Below are positions 5,474 to 10,914 of a stretch of 24,225 bases of DNA, one piece after another. The translations under genes and the position numbers were made by a program. Where the stretch lies: positions 1-24,225 of the IMG/VR virus record IMGVR_UViG_3300031227_000418; one strand, given 5' to 3'. The notes beneath the pieces are model-generated. The model did no database searches and was not told where the DNA came from. It saw only the letters and a list, made by a program, of their open reading frames with translations. The DNA is from a virus. Each line of letters starts with the position of its first letter. Position 1 is the stretch's first letter.

Positions 5474-5540
5474 CATGATGATTTTGGGATAGTGACAATA
5501 TGACGAATACAAAATATCCAAATCCAACAATAAATACATG

Positions 5541-5602
5541 GGACGACTGTGCCTTGAAAGAGGCGAGGTGGCTGGGAAGCCGTAGCCTGTCAGCAGTCGT
5601 CC
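5541..5602 (+). ncRNA. Predicted three-way-junction RNA with two GNRA tetraloops
   Basis: A 9-bp closing stem pairs GGACGACTG (5541-5549) with CAGTCGTCC (5594-5602). Inside are two hairpins: GCCTT-GAAA-GAGGC (5551-5564) and GGCT-GGGA-AGCC (5570-5581). The second extends by a U-G pair and AGG/CCT (5566-5568 with 5586-5588) across a 3-nt bulge. Both loops are GNRA tetraloops. The fold lies between the mini-gene chain and the first replication gene and is followed by a U-tract. It could be a cis-acting leader/attenuator or a small RNA released by termination. It matches no riboswitch or ribozyme core that I recognise. A 38-codon frame starting at 5500 runs through it but has a weak ribosome site. 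Confidence 0.55.
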
Positions 5603-5611
5603 TTTTTATTT
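5594..5611 (+). terminator. Intrinsic terminator-like U-tract closing the structured RNA
   Basis: The 3' arm of the GC-rich closing stem (ending at 5602) runs directly into TTTTTATTT (5603-5611). This is the arrangement of a Rho-independent terminator, except that the loop is itself a folded 44-nt insert. It would end the rightward mini-gene transcript about 17 nt before the next gene's ATG, so readthrough or a second promoter would be needed for the replication genes. Confidence 0.5.
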
Positions 5612-5627
5612 GCTGAGGGGGGTCGAT

Positions 5628-6308
5628 ATGAGTTTATACGTCCGCGTACAAAACAACTTCTGGACGCATAGAAAGACGATGCGCCTAAAAACCAAGATAG
5701 GCGAGGATGCCTTTTGGATAGTACCCAAGCTGTGGAGTATAGCCGCTGAACACCAACCAGACGGAGACTTCTCGAGCTATACATCCGAGGAACTTGGTAT
5801 GCTAATAGGATGCGACAAGCATGCTACAAGCATAAAAGATTCTTTGATATTTGCTGGTTTCATGGATTCTGACGGTGAATTGCATGATTGGGATGAGCAT
5901 AATGGATATCACGCTGCATTCGCAGGTAGGGCAAAAAAGGCGGCAGATGCACGTTGGGCCAAGAAGAAAGGAAAGGAGAAGAAAGGAAAGGAGACAAGCA
6001 TTGCTTCAAGCATGCTACAAGCATCAGAAGAAGCATTTGAGAGATGCTGGAAATTATACCCGAATACGTCTGGTTCTAAGCATAAAGCCTTAGAAGCCTA
6101 CAAGAAAGCAGGGCCCCTAGAGGCTGATGTAATTGCTGGTATAGATCGATATAAGGCCTTTGTTGCGTCTGAGCGTAAGCGAGGATTCAAAGACCTTAAT
6201 TACGCCAATGGGCAGACATGGTTTAATCAGCGCAGATGGGAAAGCGAATATGAAGTTGATACTTCCAAGGCCACCCGTCCTGACGGTAGCCCTCTGTTGG
6301 AGATGTGA
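5628..6308 (+). CDS. Replication-initiator/helicase-loader-like winged-helix protein
   Basis: A 226-residue protein. Residues 1-95 resemble the winged-helix N-terminus of phage replisome organisers (YVRVQNNFWTHRKTMRL, then FWIVPKLWSIAAEHQPDG, GFMD and ELHDWDEHNG). A Lys/Gly/Glu linker follows (about residues 103-125, purine-rich DNA). The C-terminus (LYPNTSGSKHKALEAYKKA to NGQTWFNQRRWESE) resembles the helicase-contact tails of O/DnaD-like proteins. It directly precedes a DnaB-type helicase gene, one nucleotide apart, which supports a helicase-loading role. Start at 5628 chosen for the GAGGGGGG site; a frame from 5610 starts inside the terminator. Confidence 0.7.
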   Translation: MSLYVRVQNNFWTHRKTMRLKTKIGEDAFWIVPKLWSIAAEHQPDGDFSSYTSEELGMLIGCDKHATSIKDSLIFAGFMDSDGELHDWDEHNGYHAAFAGRAKKAADARWAKKKGKEKKGKETSIASSMLQASEEAFERCWKLYPNTSGSKHKALEAYKKAGPLEADVIAGIDRYKAFVASERKRGFKDLNYANGQTWFNQRRWESEYEVDTSKATRPDGSPLLEM

Positions 6309-6309
6309 T

Positions 6310-7212
6310 ATGAAGCCTACCCTAACCACATTCAGCGACATAGCAGGATCCATCGACAACTATCACTCTAACCCAAACGCCTATAAGGGCAAATCAACCG
6401 GCTCGCCAAAACTGGATGAGTTCATTACGCTCAAAGAGGGAAACCTGCACGTTATTACCGGCATCCCGTCATCCGGAAAATCGGAACTACTCGACCAGAT
6501 CATGCTTAACACCGTCGCCCTGCACGATTGGCATTGGGCGGTATTTAGCCCCGAGAACTGGCCTCTTGAAGCACATTTCCAGAAGGTGTGTGAGAAGTGG
6601 ACTGGTAAGCCTTGGGCTTCACAAGGGTGTACACGGGGCGTTACTAATGACGACGTGATAGATACGCGGGCATTCTTGTCACAACACATATCATTCATAG
6701 ATACGCCTGATGGCATGATGACTCTCGACACGTTTCTTGAGGGGTGTAGAATAAGCCACGAGGAGCACGGCACTAATGCGGCCGACTTAGACCCGTGGAA
6801 TGAACTTGAGGCGAAAGCTCCAAAAGGCATGAGCGAAACAAATTACATTTCAGAATGCCTCAGCAAGATTCGCAATTTTGGGCGCAAGCATGATATGGCA
6901 ATGTTCATTGTGGCTCATCCCACAAAGTTGCAGAAGAATGAGAACGGCAACTATCCGGTGCCAACTCCGTATGACATTAACGGAAGTGCCGCTTGGAGAA
7001 ATAAGGCTGACGTATGCCTGTCTGTATGGCGCAATTACCAAATGAATGATGGCGTAGTGCAGGCGCATGTTCAGAAGGTGCGCAACAAGATGCTTGGCAG
7101 GTTAGGTATGACTGAACTTCACTGGCTGTGGACGAATGGCATATTTATGGAAGATGAACATGAAGTTTGCGAGGGCGAGCGATTTGCCATCAAGAAGCTG
7201 GTAGAACAATGA
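6310..7212 (+). CDS. DnaB/Twinkle-type replicative helicase domain protein
   Basis: A 300-residue RecA-fold ATPase. Walker A is GIPSSGKS (residues 51-58); VFSPENWP (78-85) corresponds to the catalytic-Glu strand; LDPWNELE (160-167) is the Walker B region of Twinkle/gp4-like helicases; FIVAHPTKL (199-207) is the sensor; and KVRNKMLGRLG (256-266) carries the Arg-finger-like segment. No TOPRIM or zinc primase domain is attached, so a primase must come from elsewhere. Oddly, the Walker B strand reads TNAAD before LDPWN, where a hydrophobic run is usual. Start 6310 has GGAGATG upstream; an in-frame ATG at 6160 lies inside the previous gene and is rejected. Confidence 0.88.
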   Translation: MKPTLTTFSDIAGSIDNYHSNPNAYKGKSTGSPKLDEFITLKEGNLHVITGIPSSGKSELLDQIMLNTVALHDWHWAVFSPENWPLEAHFQKVCEKWTGKPWASQGCTRGVTNDDVIDTRAFLSQHISFIDTPDGMMTLDTFLEGCRISHEEHGTNAADLDPWNELEAKAPKGMSETNYISECLSKIRNFGRKHDMAMFIVAHPTKLQKNENGNYPVPTPYDINGSAAWRNKADVCLSVWRNYQMNDGVVQAHVQKVRNKMLGRLGMTELHWLWTNGIFMEDEHEVCEGERFAIKKLVEQ

Positions 7213-7406
7213 GTGCGTATAGAAAATATGGGCGGCATCATGGAACTGCATTCTTTCTCGACGGAGAGGACAGCGACGCGTTTCTAACTCACATGGAAGC
7301 ATGGTTGCCAGCGCAGGGAGTAGAGGAATATCTCGATGGGTTTTTCGAGGGCAAGTTGGGCGAGTGCAAGAGGGAGTTTAGATATTTAAGGAGGAACTAT
7401 GAATAA
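7209..7406 (+). CDS. Hypothetical phage protein, 65 aa
   Basis: The ATG overlaps the helicase stop (ATGA). The protein (MSAYRKYGRHHGTAFFLDG...) is aromatic-rich and acidic in the middle, ending with a basic helix (CKREFRYLRRNYE). No domain is recognised. Its 3' end contains AAGGAGG, the ribosome site of the next gene, which starts before this one's stop. Confidence 0.72.
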   Translation: MSAYRKYGRHHGTAFFLDGEDSDAFLTHMEAWLPAQGVEEYLDGFFEGKLGECKREFRYLRRNYE

Positions 7407-7542
7407 AATTGATGCTAAGGGTGATGTTGTTCCGGACACAACTCCAATGGACATATTGAAGAGGTTGATTGAAGTGATGGCTGCGAGTAATGAGCCCGAC
7501 GAGATTCCTGAAGTGGATTTTCAGGAGGTTGAGGCGATATGA
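7399..7542 (+). CDS. Small acidic protein, 47 aa
   Basis: AAGGAGGAACT lies directly before the ATG. The protein (MNKIDAKGDVVPDTTPMDILKRLIEVMAAS...) is acidic, with one amphipathic helix and an acidic tail. It overlaps both the previous stop and the next ATG. Function unknown. Confidence 0.65.
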   Translation: MNKIDAKGDVVPDTTPMDILKRLIEVMAASNEPDEIPEVDFQEVEAI

Positions 7543-7580
7543 ATAGTCACAAACCGACATTAAAGGATGCTAAATTATGA
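7539..7580 (+). CDS. Possible 13-aa coupling peptide
   Basis: The frame MNSHKPTLKDAKL starts in an ATGA overlap after CAGGAGG and ends in an ATGA overlap with the next gene. It consists almost entirely of the repeated TCACAAACCGACA cassette. It may be only a translational bridge. Confidence 0.35.
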   Translation: MNSHKPTLKDAKL

Positions 7581-8094
7581 GCCTAGAGATAATAGATTGG
7601 ACAGACGAGAACAGAGCTAGAGCCAAGGACGGCGGGAAGATACAGCAGGTCTTTGATGACTTCGAGGTAAAGAACGGGGAGCAGACAATATCGCAGGCTT
7701 CTACCGAAGCAGAGGCGTGGAAAAAGGCGGCTGAGTTCTTGGCTAAATCTCACAAACCGACACCTAACGCTACTAAACCAGAGGAGGAGTTATGAGGTGG
7801 AAAGACAGGGCTGGTGTGGGTTTGATTGAAACTCAGAACATAGGCTCAACTCACAAGGTTAGGGTGTATTCTGATAGGCTGGCAATCTGGCGGCAAGATG
7901 GCAAGCGGCTGACTTGGGAGGAAGTTCAGGAAGTGAAACAAATGGTCTGGGGTAATACAGTTGCCGTGGAGGTGTACCCCGCGCAGGCTGATGTAGTGAA
8001 CGAGAGACACACTAGGCATCTATGGTCTACCAGCTCGATTACAGATGCAGTTGCCGTGGACTGCGCTCATCCAGAGTTTAATCACACCCCGACA
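7547..8094 (+). repeat. Three dispersed copies of a TCACAAACCGACA junction cassette
   Basis: TCACAAACCGACA occurs at 7547-7559 and 7750-7762, and a two-mismatch copy (TCACACCCCGACA) at 8082-8094. Each encodes the [SN]H[KT]PT start of the C-terminal tail of a gene and lies 17-29 nt before the next start codon. The proteins themselves are unrelated. Confidence 0.75.
7577..7795 (+). CDS. Hypothetical phage protein, 72 aa
   Basis: A soluble, charged protein (MSLEIIDWTDENRARAKDGG...). A central EAWKKAAEFLAKS helix precedes a low-complexity tail (SHKPTPNATKPEEEL) derived from the junction cassette. GAGGAGGAG at its end is the ribosome site of the next gene. No recognised domain. Confidence 0.72.
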   Translation: MSLEIIDWTDENRARAKDGGKIQQVFDDFEVKNGEQTISQASTEAEAWKKAAEFLAKSHKPTPNATKPEEEL

Positions 8095-8115
8095 TTATCG
8101 GAGGAATCGAAGTGA
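7792..8115 (+). CDS. DUF7694-like phage protein
   Basis: A 107-residue protein with the pattern I associate with the DUF7694 phage domain: MRWKDRAG at the start, then VYSDRLAIWRQDGKRLTWEE (about residues 25-45), EVQEVKQMVWG, AVEVYPAQADVVNE and RHLWS (about 78-82). Proteins of this family are found in many phage early regions; the function is unknown. An excellent SD (GAGGAGGAG) precedes it, and it overlaps the genes on either side. Confidence 0.78.
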   Translation: MRWKDRAGVGLIETQNIGSTHKVRVYSDRLAIWRQDGKRLTWEEVQEVKQMVWGNTVAVEVYPAQADVVNERHTRHLWSTSSITDAVAVDCAHPEFNHTPTLSEESK

Positions 8116-8204
8116 AACCATGGACGAACAGACCAATGACAGACTTTGAGGGGTTACTGGTGCTGATCGTATTGGCTTTGCTGGTAGCGCTGGTGTTGAG
8201 ATGA
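8112..8204 (+). CDS. 30-aa single-pass membrane peptide, GTG start
   Basis: A GTG start overlaps the previous TGA, with ATCGGAGGAATC upstream. Residues 1-14 are polar (VKPWTNRPMTDFEG) and residues 15-29 are LLVLIVLALLVALVL, followed by one Arg: a textbook single transmembrane helix. Its TGA overlaps the next ATG. An ATG at 8119 opens only a 10-codon frame in another phase. Confidence 0.6.
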   Translation: MKPWTNRPMTDFEGLLVLIVLALLVALVLR

Positions 8205-8341
8205 AACAACAGTCCCGCCTGCACCTATTCTGGATATTCTCACCGTTCATAGTCGTCGCATTCGTGATGGCCGTAACGTGCGCTGTTGTGTGGGTTGCGA
8301 TCAGAACGACATTTGAATATGTGATGGAGAAAACCAAATGA
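8201..8341 (+). CDS. 46-aa single-pass membrane protein
   Basis: The protein begins MKQQSRLHLFWIFSP and has a hydrophobic core (FIVVAFVMAVTCAVVWVAI) with a short polar tail. It is coupled by ATGA overlaps to the preceding membrane peptide and to the following zinc-ribbon gene. Two adjacent tiny membrane proteins may act together; holin-like, superinfection or envelope-modifying roles are all possible, and no motif decides. Confidence 0.65.
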   Translation: MKQQSRLHLFWIFSPFIVVAFVMAVTCAVVWVAIRTTFEYVMEKTK

Positions 8342-8685
8342 GATTTTGTTCGGCATGCGGGAGAAAGCTGGCTTGGGGTGATTCTGACTTGTGCGGTAGA
8401 TGCGAGGAAATTGCTGACCGCGAGGATAAACAACGGGAGGATGGAGAAATGATAACTGAAGATGAAAAGCGCGAAATAGATACTGCTATCACGGTGGAGC
8501 AGAAGAAGTACAAGAAGCTACAAGATGAATATGCGGCGCTACAGATTAAGCATGACAGGTTTGAGCAGTGGTATTTTAGCGAAGCCAAAAAACGGCAAAG
8601 TCAGTGGGTTAATCTTGTCGATCTTCAGGCAGAGAATGAGCGGTTGAGGAATAATGCATTAGGCGACGAGATGAGGGCGAGATGA
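8338..8685 (+). CDS. Zinc-ribbon plus coiled-coil protein
   Basis: A 115-residue protein. C4xxC7 and C19xxC22 make a compact four-Cys zinc ribbon. Residues about 40-110 are a long charged helix with heptad-like spacing (VEQKKYKKLQDEYAALQIKH ... DLQAENERLRNN), predicted coiled coil. An internal ATG (residue 38) has GGGAGGATGGAGAA upstream and could give a coiled-coil-only form. It could be a DNA- or protein-binding accessory factor. Confidence 0.75.
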   Translation: MRFCSACGRKLAWGDSDLCGRCEEIADREDKQREDGEMITEDEKREIDTAITVEQKKYKKLQDEYAALQIKHDRFEQWYFSEAKKRQSQWVNLVDLQAENERLRNNALGDEMRAR

Positions 8686-8978
8686 GTAAATATAGACAGG
8701 CGGCCCGTACAGACAAGAATCAAAGCGCCATAGTGCGATCCCTGCGTCAGTTGCCGGGGGTGTCGGTGGCGGTAGGTCACGATGATATATTGGTCGGGGT
8801 TCGCGGAATCACGTTCTGGTTTGAAATAAAACGTCCTGAATGTATCGGCAAAGATGGTGTGGTATGGCCGAGCGAAATCACTGATAGCGAGAAGAAGTTA
8901 CTCAAAGATTGGCGCGGTCACTATTCGATTGTGAGTACACTGGATGAAATATTGGACGAGATGAAAAAGGGGAAATAA
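8682..8978 (+). CDS. VRR-NUC family nuclease
   Basis: A 98-residue stand-alone PD-(D/E)xK nuclease of the VRR-NUC type, found in many phages. The catalytic pattern is GHDDILVGVRGITFWFEIK: Asp34/Asp35 and Glu48-x-Lys50. It is followed by the usual SEKKLLKDWRGHYSIVST segment. Members act as structure-specific or junction-processing nucleases; a role in resolving replication or packaging intermediates is inferred. It overlaps the upstream gene by ATGA. Confidence 0.85.
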   Translation: MSKYRQAARTDKNQSAIVRSLRQLPGVSVAVGHDDILVGVRGITFWFEIKRPECIGKDGVVWPSEITDSEKKLLKDWRGHYSIVSTLDEILDEMKKGK

Positions 8979-8980
8979 CT

Positions 8981-9106
8981 ATGAAATTGAAATGTTTGTT
9001 CAAGGGACACGACTAGCGGTTTGTAGCTGAAATGACAAGCAAGGGCAGGAAGAAATTTAAGAAGTGCTATACGTGCGGCAAGACAAAGGATATGCCAAAG
9101 AAATAA
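8981..9106 (+). pseudogene. Zinc-finger mini-gene interrupted by an in-frame TAG
   Basis: After a GGGGAAATAACT ribosome site the frame reads MKLKCLFKGHD, then TAG at 9014-9016, then continues open for 29 codons (RFVAEMTSKGRKKFKKCYTC... GKTKDMPKK) to TAA at 9104. The two halves together have Cys5, His10 and a later CYTCG, the layout of small phage zinc-finger proteins in which GHDW is common; a single change TGG to TAG explains the break. It is either a nonsense mutation or a readthrough site (the base after TAG is C). Confidence 0.6.
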
Positions 9107-9136
9107 TACTTGACGGCAAAAAGGATTTGTAAGACA

Positions 9137-9340
9137 ATGCAAGCAGATGAAAGCATGAGAAAAGCAAGATCCATATCGATTACGTTCAGGACATATCCAG
9201 AAATCAAGGCAAGGATTGACGAGTTAGCGGAAGCGCATGACGCTTCAATGGGGTGGGTAATTAACAGACAGCTCAAAGAAATGCTTAGTGACCAGACCAA
9301 GCAGGACATTGATAATAAAGGCGAGATTGACAATGGCTGA
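9137..9340 (+). CDS. Ribbon-helix-helix DNA-binding regulator
   Basis: A 67-residue protein. ARSISITFRTYPEIKARI (about residues 9-26) gives the N-terminal beta-strand and first helix, and SMGWVINRQLKEML (37-50) the second helix, the CopG/Arc/MetJ-type fold. Such proteins bind DNA as dimers and often repress their own operon. Start 9137 chosen for AAGGAT upstream; another in-frame ATG follows at 9155 and a TTG at 9110. Its targets might be the short palindromes in the control region, which is speculative. Confidence 0.72.
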   Translation: MQADESMRKARSISITFRTYPEIKARIDELAEAHDASMGWVINRQLKEMLSDQTKQDIDNKGEIDNG

Positions 9341-9521
9341 CGAACTGATGAATATTTTGGATGCAGTGACCGAAGAACTGCGTTGCGAAACTGGCGATCC
9401 TCCTTCTGGATGGATGGTTGCCAAGCGTCTTTCGGCCAAGCTTAAAGCGTCAAAAGATCAGAGTAAGATGTGGGAAACCAAGTATCACGAACTTCTACAC
9501 AGAGCGGGGGTAATTGCATGA
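9333..9521 (+). CDS. Hypothetical phage protein, 62 aa
   Basis: A helical protein beginning MADELMNILDAVTEEL, with ETGDPPSGWMVAKRLSAKLK in the middle and an acidic/aromatic tail. AAAGGCGAG precedes the ATG at 9333, which overlaps the previous gene; a longer frame from 9288 lacks a site. Possibly a small DNA-binding or adaptor protein; no family recognised. Confidence 0.68.
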   Translation: MADELMNILDAVTEELRCETGDPPSGWMVAKRLSAKLKASKDQSKMWETKYHELLHRAGVIA

Positions 9522-10309
9522 AGGCACATTGCGATATAGTGAAATGGGCTCAGACGTGGCATCAAAACCTAAACCCAATGGCTCAACTCTTATACGCCTA
9601 TGTCTGGGATGTTGCTGATGAGGCCGGTGTATGGGATGTTGATATTGTCGAAGCTGCAAATATGATAGGTTCACCCATTGATGAAATAGCCGTTTCGCAG
9701 ATTATTGAGGCAAAAGTAGCCAAATACCTTGAAGTTGACGGTAAGAAATTCCTTTGGCTAACCCGGTATTGTGAGCAGTACGTCACTTTGAGTGATAAAT
9801 TCTTCGGGCACCGCAAGGTTATCAGGCTTATTCGATACTACAATCTGTTCGAGGAACCTATAATTGCAAGCCTATTTCGAGATGGATACCAATACACGGT
9901 TGATAAAAAGCGAAAGAAGCTCAAACTCGATGAAGCAGACAAGGAAAGCGAGGGCGAGCGCGATATGTTCAACAAGCTATGCGAGCATGGAATACAGATA
10001 TCATGGCAGAATTGGCGCAGATTATGCCAGTTGTGCCCCGCAATGGATAAGAACTATGTTCTCGATACAATGATTGAGATAATTCCAATATACCTGCCGA
10101 ACCACATGCGGCATGCTGGCGATAAAAAACCCCTTGTCCGACCAGATGAGGTTTGGAAGATGGCGGTAGATATTGCCGAATATAGCGAGCAACACAAAAG
10201 ATATACCGGGGCTATAGCAGAATCTCTTATATGTAGCTGGACAGGAGAGAGGATAGATACATGGCACAAGAAGAAAGAAGCGAAGAAAAAGAAGGAATCA
10301 AAGAAGTAG
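9518..10309 (+). CDS. DnaD-like/replication-initiator-like protein
   Basis: A 263-residue protein. Its N-terminus (NPMAQLLYAYVWDVADEAGVWDVDI) has the pattern of the winged-helix domain of phage replication-initiation/DnaD-like proteins, continuing with LEVDGKKFLWLTRYCEQYVTL. A charged linker (KKRKKLKLDEADKESEGE) leads to a helical C-terminus and a Lys-rich tail. It ends with TAG inside the next gene, which begins 49 nt upstream of that stop. With the protein at 5628 this makes two winged-helix replication-type proteins in one region. A small-terminase role is a less likely alternative. Confidence 0.55.
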   Translation: MKAHCDIVKWAQTWHQNLNPMAQLLYAYVWDVADEAGVWDVDIVEAANMIGSPIDEIAVSQIIEAKVAKYLEVDGKKFLWLTRYCEQYVTLSDKFFGHRKVIRLIRYYNLFEEPIIASLFRDGYQYTVDKKRKKLKLDEADKESEGERDMFNKLCEHGIQISWQNWRRLCQLCPAMDKNYVLDTMIEIIPIYLPNHMRHAGDKKPLVRPDEVWKMAVDIAEYSEQHKRYTGAIAESLICSWTGERIDTWHKKKEAKKKKESKK

Positions 10310-10914
10310 CACCGGCAATCATAGTGCCGCAAGAGGTTGAGGTAGAGAAACTTAACGTCATGGATGGCGGTGCATCTAACGCGCAGGACAAAGCTACCCG
10401 CGTAATGCTTGCCGAGGTTGACGAAAGCGCAGTGGAAGGCGCACCCTCTCTCGTTGACATGTGGGATAGAGTTGTCGGTTTTCACGACACAAACGAGCTT
10501 GTACGTGTAAATATCCAGCAGGTACAGCATCTTTTTCAAGAGGCATACGAGGAACACCACCGGCAGAAGATACTTGATAACGAGAGATTGAAGTGTCTAC
10601 TTGAGAATGCCAAGGCTGATTCAAGTCAGGCAGACACCTATACTGCGGAACTCTATCGGGTCAATCAGGAGCGCAAGTCTGAGCGCAAGCAGCTTCAACA
10701 GATGGCTATCACGGTTACCGGACTTGCGAAGGAATACCGTAGTTGCTCCATGCAGCGGGCTATGTTTATCCATATTGCCTTGATTCAGCAGTTTACCTTG
10801 CTGATATCAGCCTCAATTCAAAGGAATGTCAAAGATCCGTATGCTTTAAGGGCGATTGGTGAAGACATAAAACAGGCAAAGCGGGTGTGTTTCCCGGCAC
10901 AGGATAACAGTTAA
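10261..10914 (+). CDS. Hypothetical protein in the small-terminase position
   Basis: A 217-residue protein just upstream of the large terminase, overlapping it by one base (TAATG). It has an acidic N-terminus (MAQEERSEEKEGIKEVAP), a middle coiled-coil-like section (about 90-160) and a hydrophobic helix (MFIHIALIQQFTLLISASI). By position it could be the small terminase, but no clear DNA-binding HTH is visible, so the call is only positional. CAGGAGAGAGG precedes the ATG. The 49-nt overlap with the preceding gene is the longest in the window. Confidence 0.6.
   Translation: MAQEERSEEKEGIKEVAPAIIVPQEVEVEKLNVMDGGASNAQDKATRVMLAEVDESAVEGAPSLVDMWDRVVGFHDTNELVRVNIQQVQHLFQEAYEEHHRQKILDNERLKCLLENAKADSSQADTYTAELYRVNQERKSERKQLQQMAITVTGLAKEYRSCSMQRAMFIHIALIQQFTLLISASIQRNVKDPYALRAIGEDIKQAKRVCFPAQDNS

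Noticed and set aside
5054-5498. Three overlapping - strand frames of 68-80 codons
   Set aside because: They are antisense to the + strand mini-gene chain, mutually overlapping, and lack ribosome sites.
5541-5602. tRNA or tRNA-like gene
   Set aside because: The closing stem and two hairpins mimic a cloverleaf, but there is no T-loop GTTCRA, no anticodon arm and no CCA.
5500-5616. 38-codon frame MTNTKYPNPTINTWDDC...
   Set aside because: Part of it looks protein-like, but the ribosome site is weak and its 3' half is fixed by the RNA stems and U-tract; kept only as an alternative to the RNA.
6160-6309. N-terminal extension of the helicase from ATG 6160
   Set aside because: It lies in the previous gene in another frame and lacks a ribosome site; the ATG at 6310 has GGAGATG.
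9014-9016. TAG recoding genome-wide (amber reassigned)
   Set aside because: TAG serves as a real stop at 3388-3390 and 10307-10309, and reading through 10307 gives no protein-like extension.
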